The notes under the pieces are model-generated. The model did no database searches and was not told the DNA's origin. It saw nothing but the letters and a program-made list of their open reading frames with translations. A program made the position numbers and the translations under genes. This document shows, one piece after another, positions 54,433-63,898 of a stretch of DNA of 64,000 nucleotides. The number at the start of each line of letters is the position of its first letter. Position 1 is the stretch's first letter. The DNA is taken from positions 208,501 through 272,500 of the forward strand of contig NZ_CP034783.1 of NCBI RefSeq assembly GCF_006094435.1. Direction: 5' to 3'. Source of the stretch: Pseudomonas sp. MPC6 (GTDB taxonomy: Bacteria; Pseudomonadota; Gammaproteobacteria; Pseudomonadales; Pseudomonadaceae).

Positions 54433-54649
54433 GATGTAACTCCTTTGGTGAACCGATTGGGGGTGGCGCAGTGTCTGGAGATCAGACGCCTGTGATACCG
54501 CGTTCGCCACGTTCTGGTTAGATTTTAGGTCGGCAGTGATGGATTCGAACAGTCATTTGGAGAAACGATATATGTAGCTGTCAAAGTGTACCGGTTAAAA
54601 CTAATGTGCGAGAAACTGTACTGGTATGGCTTTTCCAAGCCCTGAAACG

Positions 54650-54684
54650 ACAAAACCCGTCGTGGTTTCCCACGACGGGTTTTG
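54650..54684 (-). terminator. Terminator of the DUF1127 gene
   Basis: A perfect 13-base-arm palindrome (ACAAAACCCGTCG / its complement) with A and T runs on both sides, thus usable from either strand. It lies 57 bases downstream of the minus-strand DUF1127 gene. Confidence 0.9.
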
Positions 54685-54741
54685 TTTATTCAATTCGGGT
54701 TGCTGGCGGTGGACCCTGCAGGTCAGAGCCAGCGACGCTAC

Positions 54742-54957
54742 TTAGCGCCAGAACGGCTTGCTCAGCTCTTCGTAGCGTTGTGCTTCGCTAATCCCGGCAT
54801 CAGCCAGCAGACGCGAATCCAGACGAGCCAGTTGATGGCGGCTGGAGATGCGGCGCTGCCACAACATCAGGTTGGCGAGAACGCGCAGAGGCATGGAAGC
54901 CTGGGTTTTTGCAGTGGTGTCTTCGAAGAACAGTTCGGAACTGAGTGTACGTTCCAT
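54742..54957 (-). CDS. DUF1127 domain small protein
   Basis: A 71-residue protein with the DUF1127 motif in its C-terminal half: LMLWQRRISSRHQLARLDSR, then LLADAGISEAQRYEELSKPFWR. DUF1127 proteins are short, Arg-rich and may bind RNA in regulation; exact roles vary. The start MERTLSSELFF is preceded by AGGATG. The upstream region carries several CTGTA/TACAG repeats (55035-55206). Confidence 0.88.
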   Translation of the reverse strand: MERTLSSELFFEDTTAKTQASMPLRVLANLMLWQRRISSRHQLARLDSRLLADAGISEAQRYEELSKPFWR

Positions 54958-55034
54958 GGTTAGCATCCTTCCGCTTGTGGCGGGATTAGGTAGTGGTTTA
55001 ACTGATGCCAATGATCCTCTTGTTTGGCCAGTCC

Positions 55035-55206
55035 CTGTAGATACAGTTCACCTGTATTGTGAGGGACCAGTTAACTGTTAATAGGCGGTGTACTGGTCAA
55101 AATTGAGGCAACTGTACCTATCTGCACCTATATGGTGCGAAATTGATCCTTTGGCTCGGAAAGGTAGGGAAATTCTGTAGGAAAAGACCGGTACAGCAGT
55201 ACAGTT
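55035..55206. promoter_or_regulatory. Cluster of CTGTAC/GTACAG-like sites upstream of the DUF1127 gene
   Basis: CTGTAGATACAG (55035-55046, palindromic), GTGTACTGG (55089-55097), AACTGTACC (55110-55118) and TACAGCAGTACAGTTTT (55192-55208) repeat a CTGTAC core on both strands. More copies lie on the other side of the gene (CTGTACTGG, 54616-54624; GTGTACCGG, 54586-54594). It looks like a multi-site operator for an unidentified regulator. Confidence 0.45.
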
Positions 55207-55277
55207 TTAAACTCATTTCTGCTTGGCAATAGCAGGCTGACGAAACTGTGTTTGCGTCAGCCGCTATCTGTATTCCC

Positions 55278-56771
55278 TCACACGGCAAGCATGCGCCCGG
55301 TTTCTTCGAGGTTCATGTGCCAGCTCAGTGCGTCGCGCAAGATATGCGGGGTATGACCACCGATTGCGCAGGCCGCTGTGAAGTAGTCATCCAGCGCCTG
55401 GCGATAGTCCGGGTGCACACAATTGTCGATGACGACGCGAGCCCGCTCCCGCGGTGCCAGGCCGCGCAGGTCGGCCAGGCCGATCTCGGTGACGAGGATG
55501 TCCACATCATGCTCGGTGTGGTCGACGTGGCTGACCATGGGCACGACGCTGGAGATCGCGCCGCCTTTGGCGATCGACTTGGTCACAAAGATCGCCAGGT
55601 GCGCGTTGCGCGCGAAGTCGCCCGAACCGCCGATCCCGTTCATCATCCGCGTGCCGCAGACATGGGTGGAGTTGACGTTGCCGTACAGGTCGAATTCCAG
55701 TGCGGTGTTAATGCCGATGATGCCCAGTCGGCGCACCACTTCCGGGTGGTTGGATATTTCCTGTGGACGCAGGACCAGTTTGTCCTTGTAGCGCTCCAGG
55801 TTGCCGAACACGTCGGTATTGCGACGAGCCGACAAAGTGATCGAACTGCCCGATGCAAAAGTCAGCTTGCCGGCATCGATCAGGTCGAAGGTCGAGTCCT
55901 GCAGCACTTCGGAGTACATGGTGAGGTCTTCGAAGGGGGAATCGATCAGGCCGCACATCACCGAGTTGGCGATGGTGCCGATCCCGGCTTGCAGCGGGCC
56001 CAGCTTGTTGGTCATGCGTCCGGCCGCCACTTCCTGCTTGAAGAAGTCGATCAGATGGTCGGCGATGGCCTGGGTGTCCATGTCCGGTGGCAGTACTGTA
56101 GAAGGCGAGTCGGGCTGATTGGTGATCACGATGGCGACGATCTTTTCCGCCGGGATCGGGATGGCGGTACTGCCAATCCGGTCGTCAACCTTCACCAGCG
56201 GGATCGGCGTGCGAGTCGGGCGATAAGTCGGGATATAGATGTCGTGCAGACCTTCCAGGTTCGGATTGTGCGCCAGGTTGATCTCAACGATCACCTGTTT
56301 GGCGAAAATCGCAAAGCTGGCCGAGTTGCCGACCGAAGTGGTCGGTACGATGTGGCCCTGTTCGGTGATCGCCACGGCCTCGATCACCGCGATGTCCGGC
56401 AGCTTGAGCTGCTGGTTGCGCAGCTGTTCCACGGTTTCTGAAAGGTGCTGGTCAATGAACATCACTTCGCCGGCGTTAATCGCCTTGCGCAGCGTGCTAT
56501 CGACCTGGAATGGCATGCGTCGTGATAATACGCCGGCTTCGGTGAGCTGTTTGTCGAGGTCGTTGCCCAGGCTCGCGCCGGTCATCAGGGTGATTTTCAG
56601 CGGAGTCAGTTTGGCGCGTTCGGCCAATGCGTGCGGCACAGCCTTGGCTTCGCCGGCGCGAGTGAAACCACTCATGCCGACGGTCATGCCGTCCTCAATC
56701 AGAGCGGCAGCGTCAGCGGCGCTCATCACTTTATCCAACAACGAAGGCAAGCGAATACGATCACGGTACAT
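55278..56771 (-). CDS. Acetyl-CoA hydrolase/transferase family protein (CoA-transferase)
   Basis: A 497-residue class I CoA-transferase of the acetyl-CoA hydrolase/AarC/Cat1 type. The N-terminal MSGFTRAGEAKAVPHALAERA and the C-terminal GIGGSGDFARNAHLAIFVTKS and HTEHDVDILVTEIGLADLRGLAPRERA are typical. Likely reaction: CoA exchange between acetyl-CoA and succinate (or a related acid). No pathway partners are adjacent, and the sequence does not settle hydrolase versus transferase use. It is preceded by the pntB terminator and has its own promoter region. Confidence 0.9.
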   Translation of the reverse strand: MYRDRIRLPSLLDKVMSAADAAALIEDGMTVGMSGFTRAGEAKAVPHALAERAKLTPLKITLMTGASLGNDLDKQLTEAGVLSRRMPFQVDSTLRKAINAGEVMFIDQHLSETVEQLRNQQLKLPDIAVIEAVAITEQGHIVPTTSVGNSASFAIFAKQVIVEINLAHNPNLEGLHDIYIPTYRPTRTPIPLVKVDDRIGSTAIPIPAEKIVAIVITNQPDSPSTVLPPDMDTQAIADHLIDFFKQEVAAGRMTNKLGPLQAGIGTIANSVMCGLIDSPFEDLTMYSEVLQDSTFDLIDAGKLTFASGSSITLSARRNTDVFGNLERYKDKLVLRPQEISNHPEVVRRLGIIGINTALEFDLYGNVNSTHVCGTRMMNGIGGSGDFARNAHLAIFVTKSIAKGGAISSVVPMVSHVDHTEHDVDILVTEIGLADLRGLAPRERARVVIDNCVHPDYRQALDDYFTAACAIGGHTPHILRDALSWHMNLEETGRMLAV

Positions 56772-56905
56772 GGAGGTTTATCTCGGGTAACGAAAGCAAG
56801 GTGTGCAGTCTAGTGATTTGAAAAAAATCCGTCCCGCTACCATGGTCGAATGCCGAGCCCTGATTTAGAGCCTTTGGTCGGGTTAACGGGGCATTTCACG
56901 GGCAA

Positions 56906-56938
56906 TAAAAAACCCCAGCCTGCTAAAGGCCGGGGTTT
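56906..56938 (-). terminator. Terminator of the pntA-pntB operon
   Basis: Minus-strand hairpin AAACCCCGGCC / GGCTGGGGTTT with a 7-base loop, followed by six T residues. It starts 24 bases after the pntB stop. Confidence 0.88.
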
Positions 56939-56961
56939 GGGGTATTGCGTTGGAGCAGGTT

Positions 56962-58398
56962 TTACTCGACGGCTTTAACCATGTCTTCGATGACTTTCTT
57001 GGCGTCGCCGAAGACCATCATGGTTTTATCGAGGTAGAACAGTTCGTTGTCCAGGCCGGCATAGCCGCTGGCCATCGAGCGCTTGTTGACGATGATGGTC
57101 TTGGCCTTGAACGCCTCGAGAATCGGCATGCCGGCGATCGGCGATTTCGGATCGTTCTTCGCCGCCGGGTTGACCACGTCGTTGGCACCCAACACCAGCA
57201 CCACGTCGGCCTGACCGAACTCGGAGTTGATGTCTTCCATCTCGAACACCTGGTCGTAAGGCACTTCAGCCTCGGCCAACAACACGTTCATGTGGCCGGG
57301 CATGCGCCCGGCAACCGGGTGGATCGCGTACTTCACGGTCACGCCGCGATGAGTCAGCTTCTCGGTCAGCTCTTTCAGCGCGTGCTGCGCCCGTGCTACG
57401 GCCAGGCCGTAGCCCGGAACGATGATCACGGTATCGGCGTTGGTCAGCAGGAAGGTCGCGTCGTCGGCCGAACCGGATTTCACCGGGCGGGCTTCTTTCG
57501 AGCCGGCCGGGCCAGCCGCATCTGCGGTGTTGCCGAAGCCGCCGAGCAGTACGTTGAAGAACGAACGGTTCATCGCCTTGCACATGATGTACGACAGGAT
57601 TGCACCGGACGAACCCACGAGCGAGCCGGCAATGATCAGCATCGAGTTGTTCAGCGAGAAACCGATACCTGCCGCTGCCCAGCCGGAGTAGCTGTTGAGC
57701 ATGGACACCACCACCGGCATGTCCGCGCCGCCGATCGGGATGATGATCAGCACGCCGAGCACGAAGGCCAGGGCCAGCATCAGGGCGAAAGCGCTGAGAC
57801 TGCCAGTGAGCATGAAGGTGATACCCAGCGCCAGCGTCGCCAGGCCCAGCACCAGGTTGAGCTTGTGCTGGCCGCTGAATTGCACCGGCGCGCCCTGGAA
57901 CAGGCGGAACTTGTATTTGCCCGAGAGCTTGCCGAAGGCGATCACCGAACCGGAGAAGGTGATTGCACCGATGGCGGCGCCGAGGAACAGCTCCAGACGG
58001 TTGCCCGCCGGGATCGAATCACCCAGTTGTTTAACGATACCCAGCGATTGCGGCTCAACGACAGCGGCGATGGCAATGAACACGGCGGCCATACCGATCA
58101 TGCTGTGCATGAAAGCGACCAGTTCCGGCATCTTGGTCATTTCAACGCGCTTGGCCATGATCGAACCGGCGGTGCCGCCGACCAACAGGCCGACGATGAC
58201 GTAACCGATCCCGGCAGTCGCGAGCTCAGCGCCCAGCTTATAGATGAGGCCCACGGTGGTGAGGATCGCCAGCGCCATGCCGAGCATGCCGTAAAAATTG
58301 CCGCGTCGGGACGTGGTCGGGTGCGACAGACCTTTGAGGGCCTGGATGAAGCAGATCGACGCGATCAAGTAGAGCGTCGTGACGAGGTTCATGCTCAT
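56962..58398 (-). CDS. pntB: NAD(P) transhydrogenase beta subunit
   Basis: Membrane and NADP-binding subunit of the proton-translocating transhydrogenase, 478 residues. The first 260 residues form nine or so helices; the C-terminal domain III binds NADP (VIIVPGYGLAVARAQHA, GADVVLVLGANDVVNPAA, KTIIVNKRSMASGYAG). It couples NADH to NADPH formation with proton entry. Its ATG overlaps the stop of the preceding subunit (TAATG). Confidence 0.96.
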   Translation of the reverse strand: MSMNLVTTLYLIASICFIQALKGLSHPTTSRRGNFYGMLGMALAILTTVGLIYKLGAELATAGIGYVIVGLLVGGTAGSIMAKRVEMTKMPELVAFMHSMIGMAAVFIAIAAVVEPQSLGIVKQLGDSIPAGNRLELFLGAAIGAITFSGSVIAFGKLSGKYKFRLFQGAPVQFSGQHKLNLVLGLATLALGITFMLTGSLSAFALMLALAFVLGVLIIIPIGGADMPVVVSMLNSYSGWAAAGIGFSLNNSMLIIAGSLVGSSGAILSYIMCKAMNRSFFNVLLGGFGNTADAAGPAGSKEARPVKSGSADDATFLLTNADTVIIVPGYGLAVARAQHALKELTEKLTHRGVTVKYAIHPVAGRMPGHMNVLLAEAEVPYDQVFEMEDINSEFGQADVVLVLGANDVVNPAAKNDPKSPIAGMPILEAFKAKTIIVNKRSMASGYAGLDNELFYLDKTMMVFGDAKKVIEDMVKAVE

Positions 58399-58721
58399 TA
58401 CTTGGACGCCTCTTCTTTAACCGCTTTCGGGGCTTTTTTCTTGAACATTTCAAGCATCCTGCGGGTGACCAGGAAGCCACCAAACACGTTCACTGCCGCC
58501 AGCGCCACCGCCAGGGTGCCCATGGTCTTGCCCAGTGGCGTCACGGTCAGCGCCGCCGCCAGCATGGCGCCGACGATCACGATGGCCGAAATGGCGTTGG
58601 TCACCGCCATCAACGGCGTGTGCAGAGCAGGTGTAACGTTCCAGACCACGTGATAACCGACATAAATCGCCAGCACGAAGATGATCAGGTTGTAGATACC
58701 GGGGGAGATAAGCTCTTCCAT
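58398..58721 (-). CDS. pntA2: NAD(P) transhydrogenase alpha-2 subunit (membrane part)
   Basis: A 107-residue subunit with three to four helices, the membrane segment that in E. coli is fused to PntA. Splitting of the alpha chain into two genes is usual in pseudomonads and alpha-proteobacteria. It lies 15 bases after the alpha-1 gene and overlaps pntB. Confidence 0.93.
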   Translation of the reverse strand: MEELISPGIYNLIIFVLAIYVGYHVVWNVTPALHTPLMAVTNAISAIVIVGAMLAAALTVTPLGKTMGTLAVALAAVNVFGGFLVTRRMLEMFKKKAPKAVKEEASK

Positions 58722-58736
58722 CGTCTGAATCCCTGC

Positions 58737-59858
58737 TTAGGCGTTTTTGCGGATGACTTGGCCGTCGCGGCACATCAGGCACGCGGCGACGATATCGTCT
58801 TCGAGGTTGATCTCGAACTGGCCTTCTTTGTTGAAGACCAGCTTCAGGAAGTCCAGCAGGTTGCGCGCGTACAACGCCGAAGCATCGGCCGCGACGGCGC
58901 CGGCCAGGTTGGTCGGGCCGCAAATGGTCACGCCATTTTCGACCACTACCTGGTCGGCTACGGTCAGCGGGCAGTTGCCGCCCTGGGCTGCCGCGAGGTC
59001 GATGACCACCGAGCCCGGCTTCATCTGTGCCACGGTTTCCGCGCTGAGCAGCGTCGGCGCCTTGCGGCCCGGGATCAGTGCGGTGGTGATGACAATGTCA
59101 GCCTGCTTGGCGCGCTCGTGCACGGCCAAGGCTTGGCGCTGCATCCAGCTGGCGGGCATGGGACGCGCGTAACCGCCGACACCGACGGCGCATTCGCGCT
59201 CTTCATCGGTCTCATAAGGCACGTCGACGAACTTGGCGCCGAGGGATTCGATCTGCTCTTTTACTGCAGGACGCACGTCAGACGCTTCGATGACTGCACC
59301 CAGGCGTTTTGCCGTGGCAATGGCCTGCAAACCGGCGACGCCGGCACCCAGAATCAATACGCGCGCCGCTTTCACGGTGCCCGCAGCGGTCATCAGCATC
59401 GGCATGAAGCGCGGATAATGGTGAGCCGCCAGCAGCACGGCTTTATAGCCGGCGATGTTGGCCTGGGACGACAGCACATCCAGGCTCTGCGCGCGGGAGG
59501 TGCGTGGCGCGGCTTCCAGCGCGAACGCGGTAATGCCGCACTCGGCCAGCTTGGCAATGGTTTCATTGCTGAACGGGTTGAGCATGCCCACCACAACGGT
59601 GCCGCTCTTGATCAGCGCGAGTTCGCTGTCGCTGGGAGCGACCACCTTGAGAATCAGCTCGGCGCCAAACGCATCGTTGGCGCTGCCAATGGTTGCGCCT
59701 GCCGCTTCATAAGCACTGTCGACAACACTGGCACTAATGCCGGCGCCGCTTTGGACCGTGACCTTATGACCCTGGCCGATCAGCTTCTTGATGGTTTCCG
59801 GGGTTGCAGCAACCCGCGTTTCACCCGTCTGGGTTTCGAGAGGAACACCAATGTGCAC
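58737..59858 (-). CDS. pntA1: NAD(P) transhydrogenase alpha-1 subunit (NAD-binding)
   Basis: Soluble NAD-binding subunit, 373 residues with a GTG start (VHIGVPLETQTGETRVAATP), chosen because AGGAG lies seven bases upstream and the length fits the family. The alanine dehydrogenase-like fold shows RVLILGAGVAGLQAIATAKRLGA (NAD site) and the mobile-loop region GYARPMP. It heads the pntA1-pntA2-pntB operon. The frame is open upstream but without family sequence. Confidence 0.95.
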   Translation of the reverse strand: MHIGVPLETQTGETRVAATPETIKKLIGQGHKVTVQSGAGISASVVDSAYEAAGATIGSANDAFGAELILKVVAPSDSELALIKSGTVVVGMLNPFSNETIAKLAECGITAFALEAAPRTSRAQSLDVLSSQANIAGYKAVLLAAHHYPRFMPMLMTAAGTVKAARVLILGAGVAGLQAIATAKRLGAVIEASDVRPAVKEQIESLGAKFVDVPYETDEERECAVGVGGYARPMPASWMQRQALAVHERAKQADIVITTALIPGRKAPTLLSAETVAQMKPGSVVIDLAAAQGGNCPLTVADQVVVENGVTICGPTNLAGAVAADASALYARNLLDFLKLVFNKEGQFEINLEDDIVAACLMCRDGQVIRKNA

Positions 59859-60292
59859 GTCAAATCTCCTGCGTGATCTTATTGAGTAAACCCATGCACT
59901 ACGGATGGTGCGGCTGGGGCGGCCGATCAGCACGATCCCGCCAAACAAGGGCGGGGCGCGGCATTTTGCAGGCGAACTTTGTGCCCATCAAGGGATTATG
60001 ACGGGTGACGGAAAATTAACTACAAGTCACCCCGTGACCGAATGTCGCAACCAGATGGATCAATCCCTTGCAGGCCGTGCCTTGCAAGGACTTCGCTAAA
60101 AAATGATCTATTTGCACATCGGTGAGGTGAATAAGGGGTAATTGTTGCGTAATGGATGCTCAAGGCCAGGTTTCAAGCGCTTATGGGACGTTTGTACAGC
60201 CTCACGGTACAGTTTGCGAATTTGCGACAAATATTTATATCTGTAGGGTTTTGAGTTTGTTGACTACGAGGTCAACTAATTGCGCCGAGCCT
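59859..60292. other. 434-base gene-free region upstream of pntA1
   Basis: No credible ORF. It must hold the promoter of the pnt operon (minus strand) and the 3' end of gcdR. A GTTGAC-TACGAG-GTCAAC hairpin lies at 60259-60276, 16 bases after the gcdR stop, without a T-run. A GGTACAGTTTGCGAATTTGCG stretch precedes an AT-rich tract near 60225-60240. No operator is recognised. Confidence 0.5.
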
Positions 60293-61192
60293 TCAAGCGC
60301 CAAGGTTGTAGCTGTGTGCCTGATTAACCAGCCAATCGCGAAAAGCCCTTAAAGAGGCCGATTCGACCTTTCGCTCTGGAATCATCAGGTAATAAGCCTT
60401 GATGCTCGACAGTGTCTGGGGGTTGGCGATCACCAGGCGCTTCTCCGCCAACTCCCGCTGAATCAGGAACGGCGGGATCAGCGCAATCCCCATATCGTGC
60501 ATGGCCGCTTGGGCCAGCATGGAGAATAGCTCGTACCGCGGTCCTGTCATGTCTCGCGGGATATTTAGGTTCTGCGAGTTGAACCACTGGCGCCAGGCAT
60601 AGGGGCGAGTGGTCTGTTGCAGCAGGGGCAGGTCGGCGATTGCACCGGGTGTCAGATGGGTCTTTTTCCCCAGCAGGTCAGGGCTGCATACGGGCATCGG
60701 GCTTTCGCCCATCAGCCTGTGGGATTCGGTGCCCGACCAGTCAGCGTCGCCAAAATAGATCGCCGCGTCGAAGTCGGTGTCGGCAAACAGGAAGGGTCGC
60801 GTTCGGTTGGTGAGGTTGACCGTCACTTCCGGGTGTTGTTGCTGGAAGTCCTTGAGCCTTGGCAGCAGCCATTGAGTACCAAAGGTCGGTACTACGGCCA
60901 GCTCGATCACATTGGTGCCCTGCTGGCCCATCACCGACAAGGTGTCCCGTTCAACCGCATCGAGCTGGGTGGCTACCCGTCGGCTATAGGACAGTCCGGC
61001 TTCTGTCAGCTTGACCCCGCGGCGCGAGCGGCGGAACAGTTCGACGCCCAGAAACTCTTCCAGGCTGGCGATCTGCCGGCAAATCGCGCCCTGGGTCAGC
61101 GAAAGCTCCTGGGCGGCCTTGGTAAAGCTTTCGTGGCGCGCTGCCGCCTCGAAGCTGATCAGGGCAGTCGTGCTGGGTATTTTCCTTCGCAT
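60293..61192 (-). CDS. gcdR: LysR-type regulator of glutarate/glutaryl-CoA use (GcdR)
   Basis: A 299-residue LysR protein from ATG 61192 (MRRKIPSTTALISFEAAARH); a GTG five codons upstream is possible but less like relatives. The winged helix (SFTKAAQELSLTQGAICRQIASLEEFLG) and the effector domain are complete. It diverges from gcdH-gcdG over a 157-base region, the position of GcdR in pseudomonads, where it activates the glutaryl-CoA dehydrogenase genes. Confidence 0.88.
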   Translation of the reverse strand: MRRKIPSTTALISFEAAARHESFTKAAQELSLTQGAICRQIASLEEFLGVELFRRSRRGVKLTEAGLSYSRRVATQLDAVERDTLSVMGQQGTNVIELAVVPTFGTQWLLPRLKDFQQQHPEVTVNLTNRTRPFLFADTDFDAAIYFGDADWSGTESHRLMGESPMPVCSPDLLGKKTHLTPGAIADLPLLQQTTRPYAWRQWFNSQNLNIPRDMTGPRYELFSMLAQAAMHDMGIALIPPFLIQRELAEKRLVIANPQTLSSIKAYYLMIPERKVESASLRAFRDWLVNQAHSYNLGA

Positions 61193-61349
61193 GTACGGCA
61201 ACCTCACTAATACAGCGCATAAAAGCCATTTCGCGACCTTTCGGAGTGAGAAATTAGCACAACAGTATGCAAAATCCTCGTTTGCCCTGACGCCGAACCC
61301 GGCCTAGGATCAATCCACGATATTTGACCCGATTCGAGAGGACACACTC

Positions 61350-62531
61350 ATGGGCGGTAAAGCTAGCTTCAACTGGATCGATCCCCTGCTGCTGGATCAA
61401 CAGCTCACCGAAGAAGAGCGCATGATCCGCGATACTGCCGAGCAATTCGCTCAGCAGAAACTCGCGCCGCGCGTTCTCGAAGCTTTCCGCCATGAAAAGA
61501 CCGACCCGGCGATCTTTCGCGAGATGGGCGAAGTGGGCCTTTTGGGGGCGACCATCCCTGAACAGTACGGTGGCAGCGGCTTGAACTATGTCAGCTACGG
61601 CTTGATCGCCCGTGAAGTCGAGCGTGTCGACTCCGGTTATCGCTCGATGATGAGCGTGCAGTCTTCGCTGGTGATGGTGCCGATCAACGAGTTTGGTACT
61701 GAAGCCCAGAAGCAGAAGTACCTGCCGAAACTGGCTTCCGGCGAATGGATCGGCTGCTTCGGTCTGACCGAGCCGAACCATGGTTCCGACCCGGGTGCGA
61801 TGCTTACCCGTGCGCGCAAAGTGGAAGGCGGTTACAGCCTGACCGGCAGCAAGATGTGGATCACCAACAGCCCGATCGCCGATGTATTCGTGGTCTGGGG
61901 CAAGGATGACGCCGGCGATATCCGTGGCTTCGTGCTGGAGAAAGGCTGGAAAGGCTTGAGCGCCCCGGTGATTCACGGCAAGGTCGGCCTGCGCGCATCC
62001 ATCACCGGCGAGATCGTCATGGATAACGTGTTTGTCCCTGAAGAGAACATCTTCCCGGATGTCCGTGGTTTGAAAGGTCCTTTTACCTGCCTCAACTCGG
62101 CGCGTTACGGTATTTCCTGGGGCGCACTCGGTGCCGCCGAATTCTGCTGGCACACCGCTCGCCAATACACCCTGGATCGCCAGCAGTTCGGTCGTCCATT
62201 GGCCGCCACTCAGCTGATCCAGAAGAAGCTGGCCGACATGCAGACGGAAATCACCCTGGCGCTGCAAGGTTGCTTGCGTCTGGGCCGCATGAAGGATGAA
62301 GGCACGGCTGCGGTCGAGATCACCTCGATGATGAAGCGCAACTCCTGCGGCAAGTCGTTGGATATTGCGCGCATGGCGCGCGACATGTTGGGCGGCAATG
62401 GCATCTCCGATGAATTCGGCGTTGCTCGCCATCTGGTCAACCTGGAAGTGGTGAATACCTATGAAGGTACGCATGACGTCCACGCGCTGATCCTCGGACG
62501 TGCGCAGACCGGCCTCCAGGCGTTCTATTAA
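61350..62531 (+). CDS. gcdH: Glutaryl-CoA dehydrogenase
   Basis: FAD enzyme of the acyl-CoA dehydrogenase family, 393 residues, oxidising and decarboxylating glutaryl-CoA to crotonyl-CoA in lysine and glutarate breakdown. Features: [13 protein letters not shown] and [16 protein letters not shown] (FAD/substrate loop), and the catalytic Glu (about E372) in [15 protein letters not shown]. The N-terminal [19 protein letters not shown] is typical of GcdH. It is followed by gcdG after 13 bases. Confidence 0.96.
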   Translation: MGGKASFNWIDPLLLDQQLTEEERMIRDTAEQFAQQKLAPRVLEAFRHEKTDPAIFREMGEVGLLGATIPEQYGGSGLNYVSYGLIAREVERVDSGYRSMMSVQSSLVMVPINEFGTEAQKQKYLPKLASGEWIGCFGLTEPNHGSDPGAMLTRARKVEGGYSLTGSKMWITNSPIADVFVVWGKDDAGDIRGFVLEKGWKGLSAPVIHGKVGLRASITGEIVMDNVFVPEENIFPDVRGLKGPFTCLNSARYGISWGALGAAEFCWHTARQYTLDRQQFGRPLAATQLIQKKLADMQTEITLALQGCLRLGRMKDEGTAAVEITSMMKRNSCGKSLDIARMARDMLGGNGISDEFGVARHLVNLEVVNTYEGTHDVHALILGRAQTGLQAFY

Positions 62532-62544
62532 CAGGAGAACGTCC

Positions 62545-63765
62545 ATGGGCGCGCTATCGCATCTACGGGTACTGGATTTATCGCGGGTGCTGGCCGGGCC
62601 GTGGGCCGGGCAGATCCTTGCCGACCTTGGTGCTGATGTAATCAAGGTCGAGCGGCCGGGCAATGGTGATGATACGCGCGCCTGGGGGCCTCCTTTCCTG
62701 AAAGACGCCAATGGCGAGAACACCAGCGAAGCGGCCTATTACTTGTCGGCCAATCGCAACAAGCAATCCGTCACCATCGACTTCACGCGCCCGGAGGGGC
62801 AGAAGCTGGTGCGTGAGCTGGCAGCCAGGTCGGACATCCTGATCGAGAACTTCAAAGTGGGAGGTCTGGCGGCTTATGGGTTGGACTATGAATCGCTCAA
62901 GGCCCTCAATCCGAACCTGATCTATTGCTCGATTACCGGGTTTGGCCAGACGGGGCCTTACGCCAAGCGCGCGGGTTATGACTTCATGATCCAGGGGCTG
63001 GGCGGGCTGATGAGTCTGACCGGGCGACCGGAAGGCGAGGAAGGGGCCGGGCCGGTGAAAGTCGGCGTGGCGCTGACTGACATCCTCACCGGACTCTACT
63101 CGACAGTGGCGATCCTGGCGGCATTGGCTCACCGCAATCAGGACGGCGGCGGTCAGCATATCGATATGGCGCTGCTGGATGTTCAGGTGGCTTGTCTGGC
63201 GAACCAGGCGATGAATTACCTGACGACAGGCCATGCTCCGAAGCGCCTGGGTAATGCTCATCCGAACATCGTGCCTTATCAGGATTTTCCTACGGCGGAT
63301 GGCGACTTCATCCTCACCGTGGGTAATGACGGGCAGTTCCGCAAGTTTGCCGAAGTCGCGGGTCAGCCGCAGTGGGCGGATGACCCACGCTTTGCGACCA
63401 ACAAGTTGCGGGTGGCGAACCGTGCGCTGTTGATTCCGCTTATCCGCCAGGCAACGGTGTTCAAGACGACTGCCGAGTGGGTACTGCAGCTGGAGCAGGC
63501 AGGCGTGCCTTGTGGGCCGATCAATGATCTGGCTCAGATGTTTGCCGACCCTCAGGTCAAGGCGCGGGGTTTGGCGATTGAGTTGCCTCATGCGCTGGCC
63601 GGGATGGTGCCGCAGGTGGCGAGTCCGATTCGACTGTCCGAGACGCCTGTGGAATACCGCAATGCGCCTCCTTTATTGGGCGAGCACACGCTGGAGGTTC
63701 TGCAGCGGGTGTTGGGCCTGGATGCAGACGCGGTGGCTGCCTTTAAAGAGGCCGGAGTGCTTTGA
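62545..63765 (+). CDS. gcdG: CaiB/BaiF family CoA-transferase, probable succinyl-CoA:glutarate CoA-transferase
   Basis: A class III CoA-transferase of 406 residues, with the family start RVLDLSRVLAGPWAGQILADLGADVIKVERP and the GRPEGEEGAGP loop. Next to gcdH it should activate glutarate with CoA from succinyl-CoA. The ATG at 62545 is preceded by ACAGGAGAAC; the frame open to 62500 lies inside gcdH. The gene order gcdR (divergent), gcdH, gcdG is that of other Pseudomonas. Confidence 0.92.
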   Translation: MGALSHLRVLDLSRVLAGPWAGQILADLGADVIKVERPGNGDDTRAWGPPFLKDANGENTSEAAYYLSANRNKQSVTIDFTRPEGQKLVRELAARSDILIENFKVGGLAAYGLDYESLKALNPNLIYCSITGFGQTGPYAKRAGYDFMIQGLGGLMSLTGRPEGEEGAGPVKVGVALTDILTGLYSTVAILAALAHRNQDGGGQHIDMALLDVQVACLANQAMNYLTTGHAPKRLGNAHPNIVPYQDFPTADGDFILTVGNDGQFRKFAEVAGQPQWADDPRFATNKLRVANRALLIPLIRQATVFKTTAEWVLQLEQAGVPCGPINDLAQMFADPQVKARGLAIELPHALAGMVPQVASPIRLSETPVEYRNAPPLLGEHTLEVLQRVLGLDADAVAAFKEAGVL

Positions 63766-63770
63766 GGGCT

Positions 63771-63786
63771 CCTTCTATATAGAAGG
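63771..63786 (+). terminator. Weak hairpin after gcdG
   Basis: CCTTCTATATAGAAGG is a perfect 16-base palindrome beginning 5 bases after the gcdG stop. A loose T-rich tract follows (ATTTTCCTTTCTCC). It may be a poor terminator or an RNA-stabilising structure. Confidence 0.45.
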
Positions 63787-63870
63787 GGCGATTTTCCTTT
63801 CTCCAGCCGGGGGTGGACGGCTGTTTTGCGGCCATTGGTAAGTTATTGATAGGAAAGCTGAAATCAGGGC

Positions 63871-63898
63871 TTGACGGCAGATTCTGGAAGTCTATAAT
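63871..63898 (+). promoter_or_regulatory. Strong sigma-70 promoter, probably of an rRNA operon
   Basis: TTGACG (63871-63876), 16-base spacer, TATAAT (63893-63898), then a G+C-rich discriminator TCGCCCC, as in stringently controlled stable-RNA promoters. The sequence after it (GTCGAAACGGAAAACTCC, then GTGAGTTGCTTCAGTTCATCG) resembles the leader of Pseudomonas 16S rRNA operons as I remember it. The rRNA gene itself would start beyond the window. Confidence 0.65.

Noticed and set aside
56950..58653. A 567-codon ORF antisense to pntB/pntA2
   Set aside because: His/Gln/Arg-rich shadow frame opposite a secure gene.
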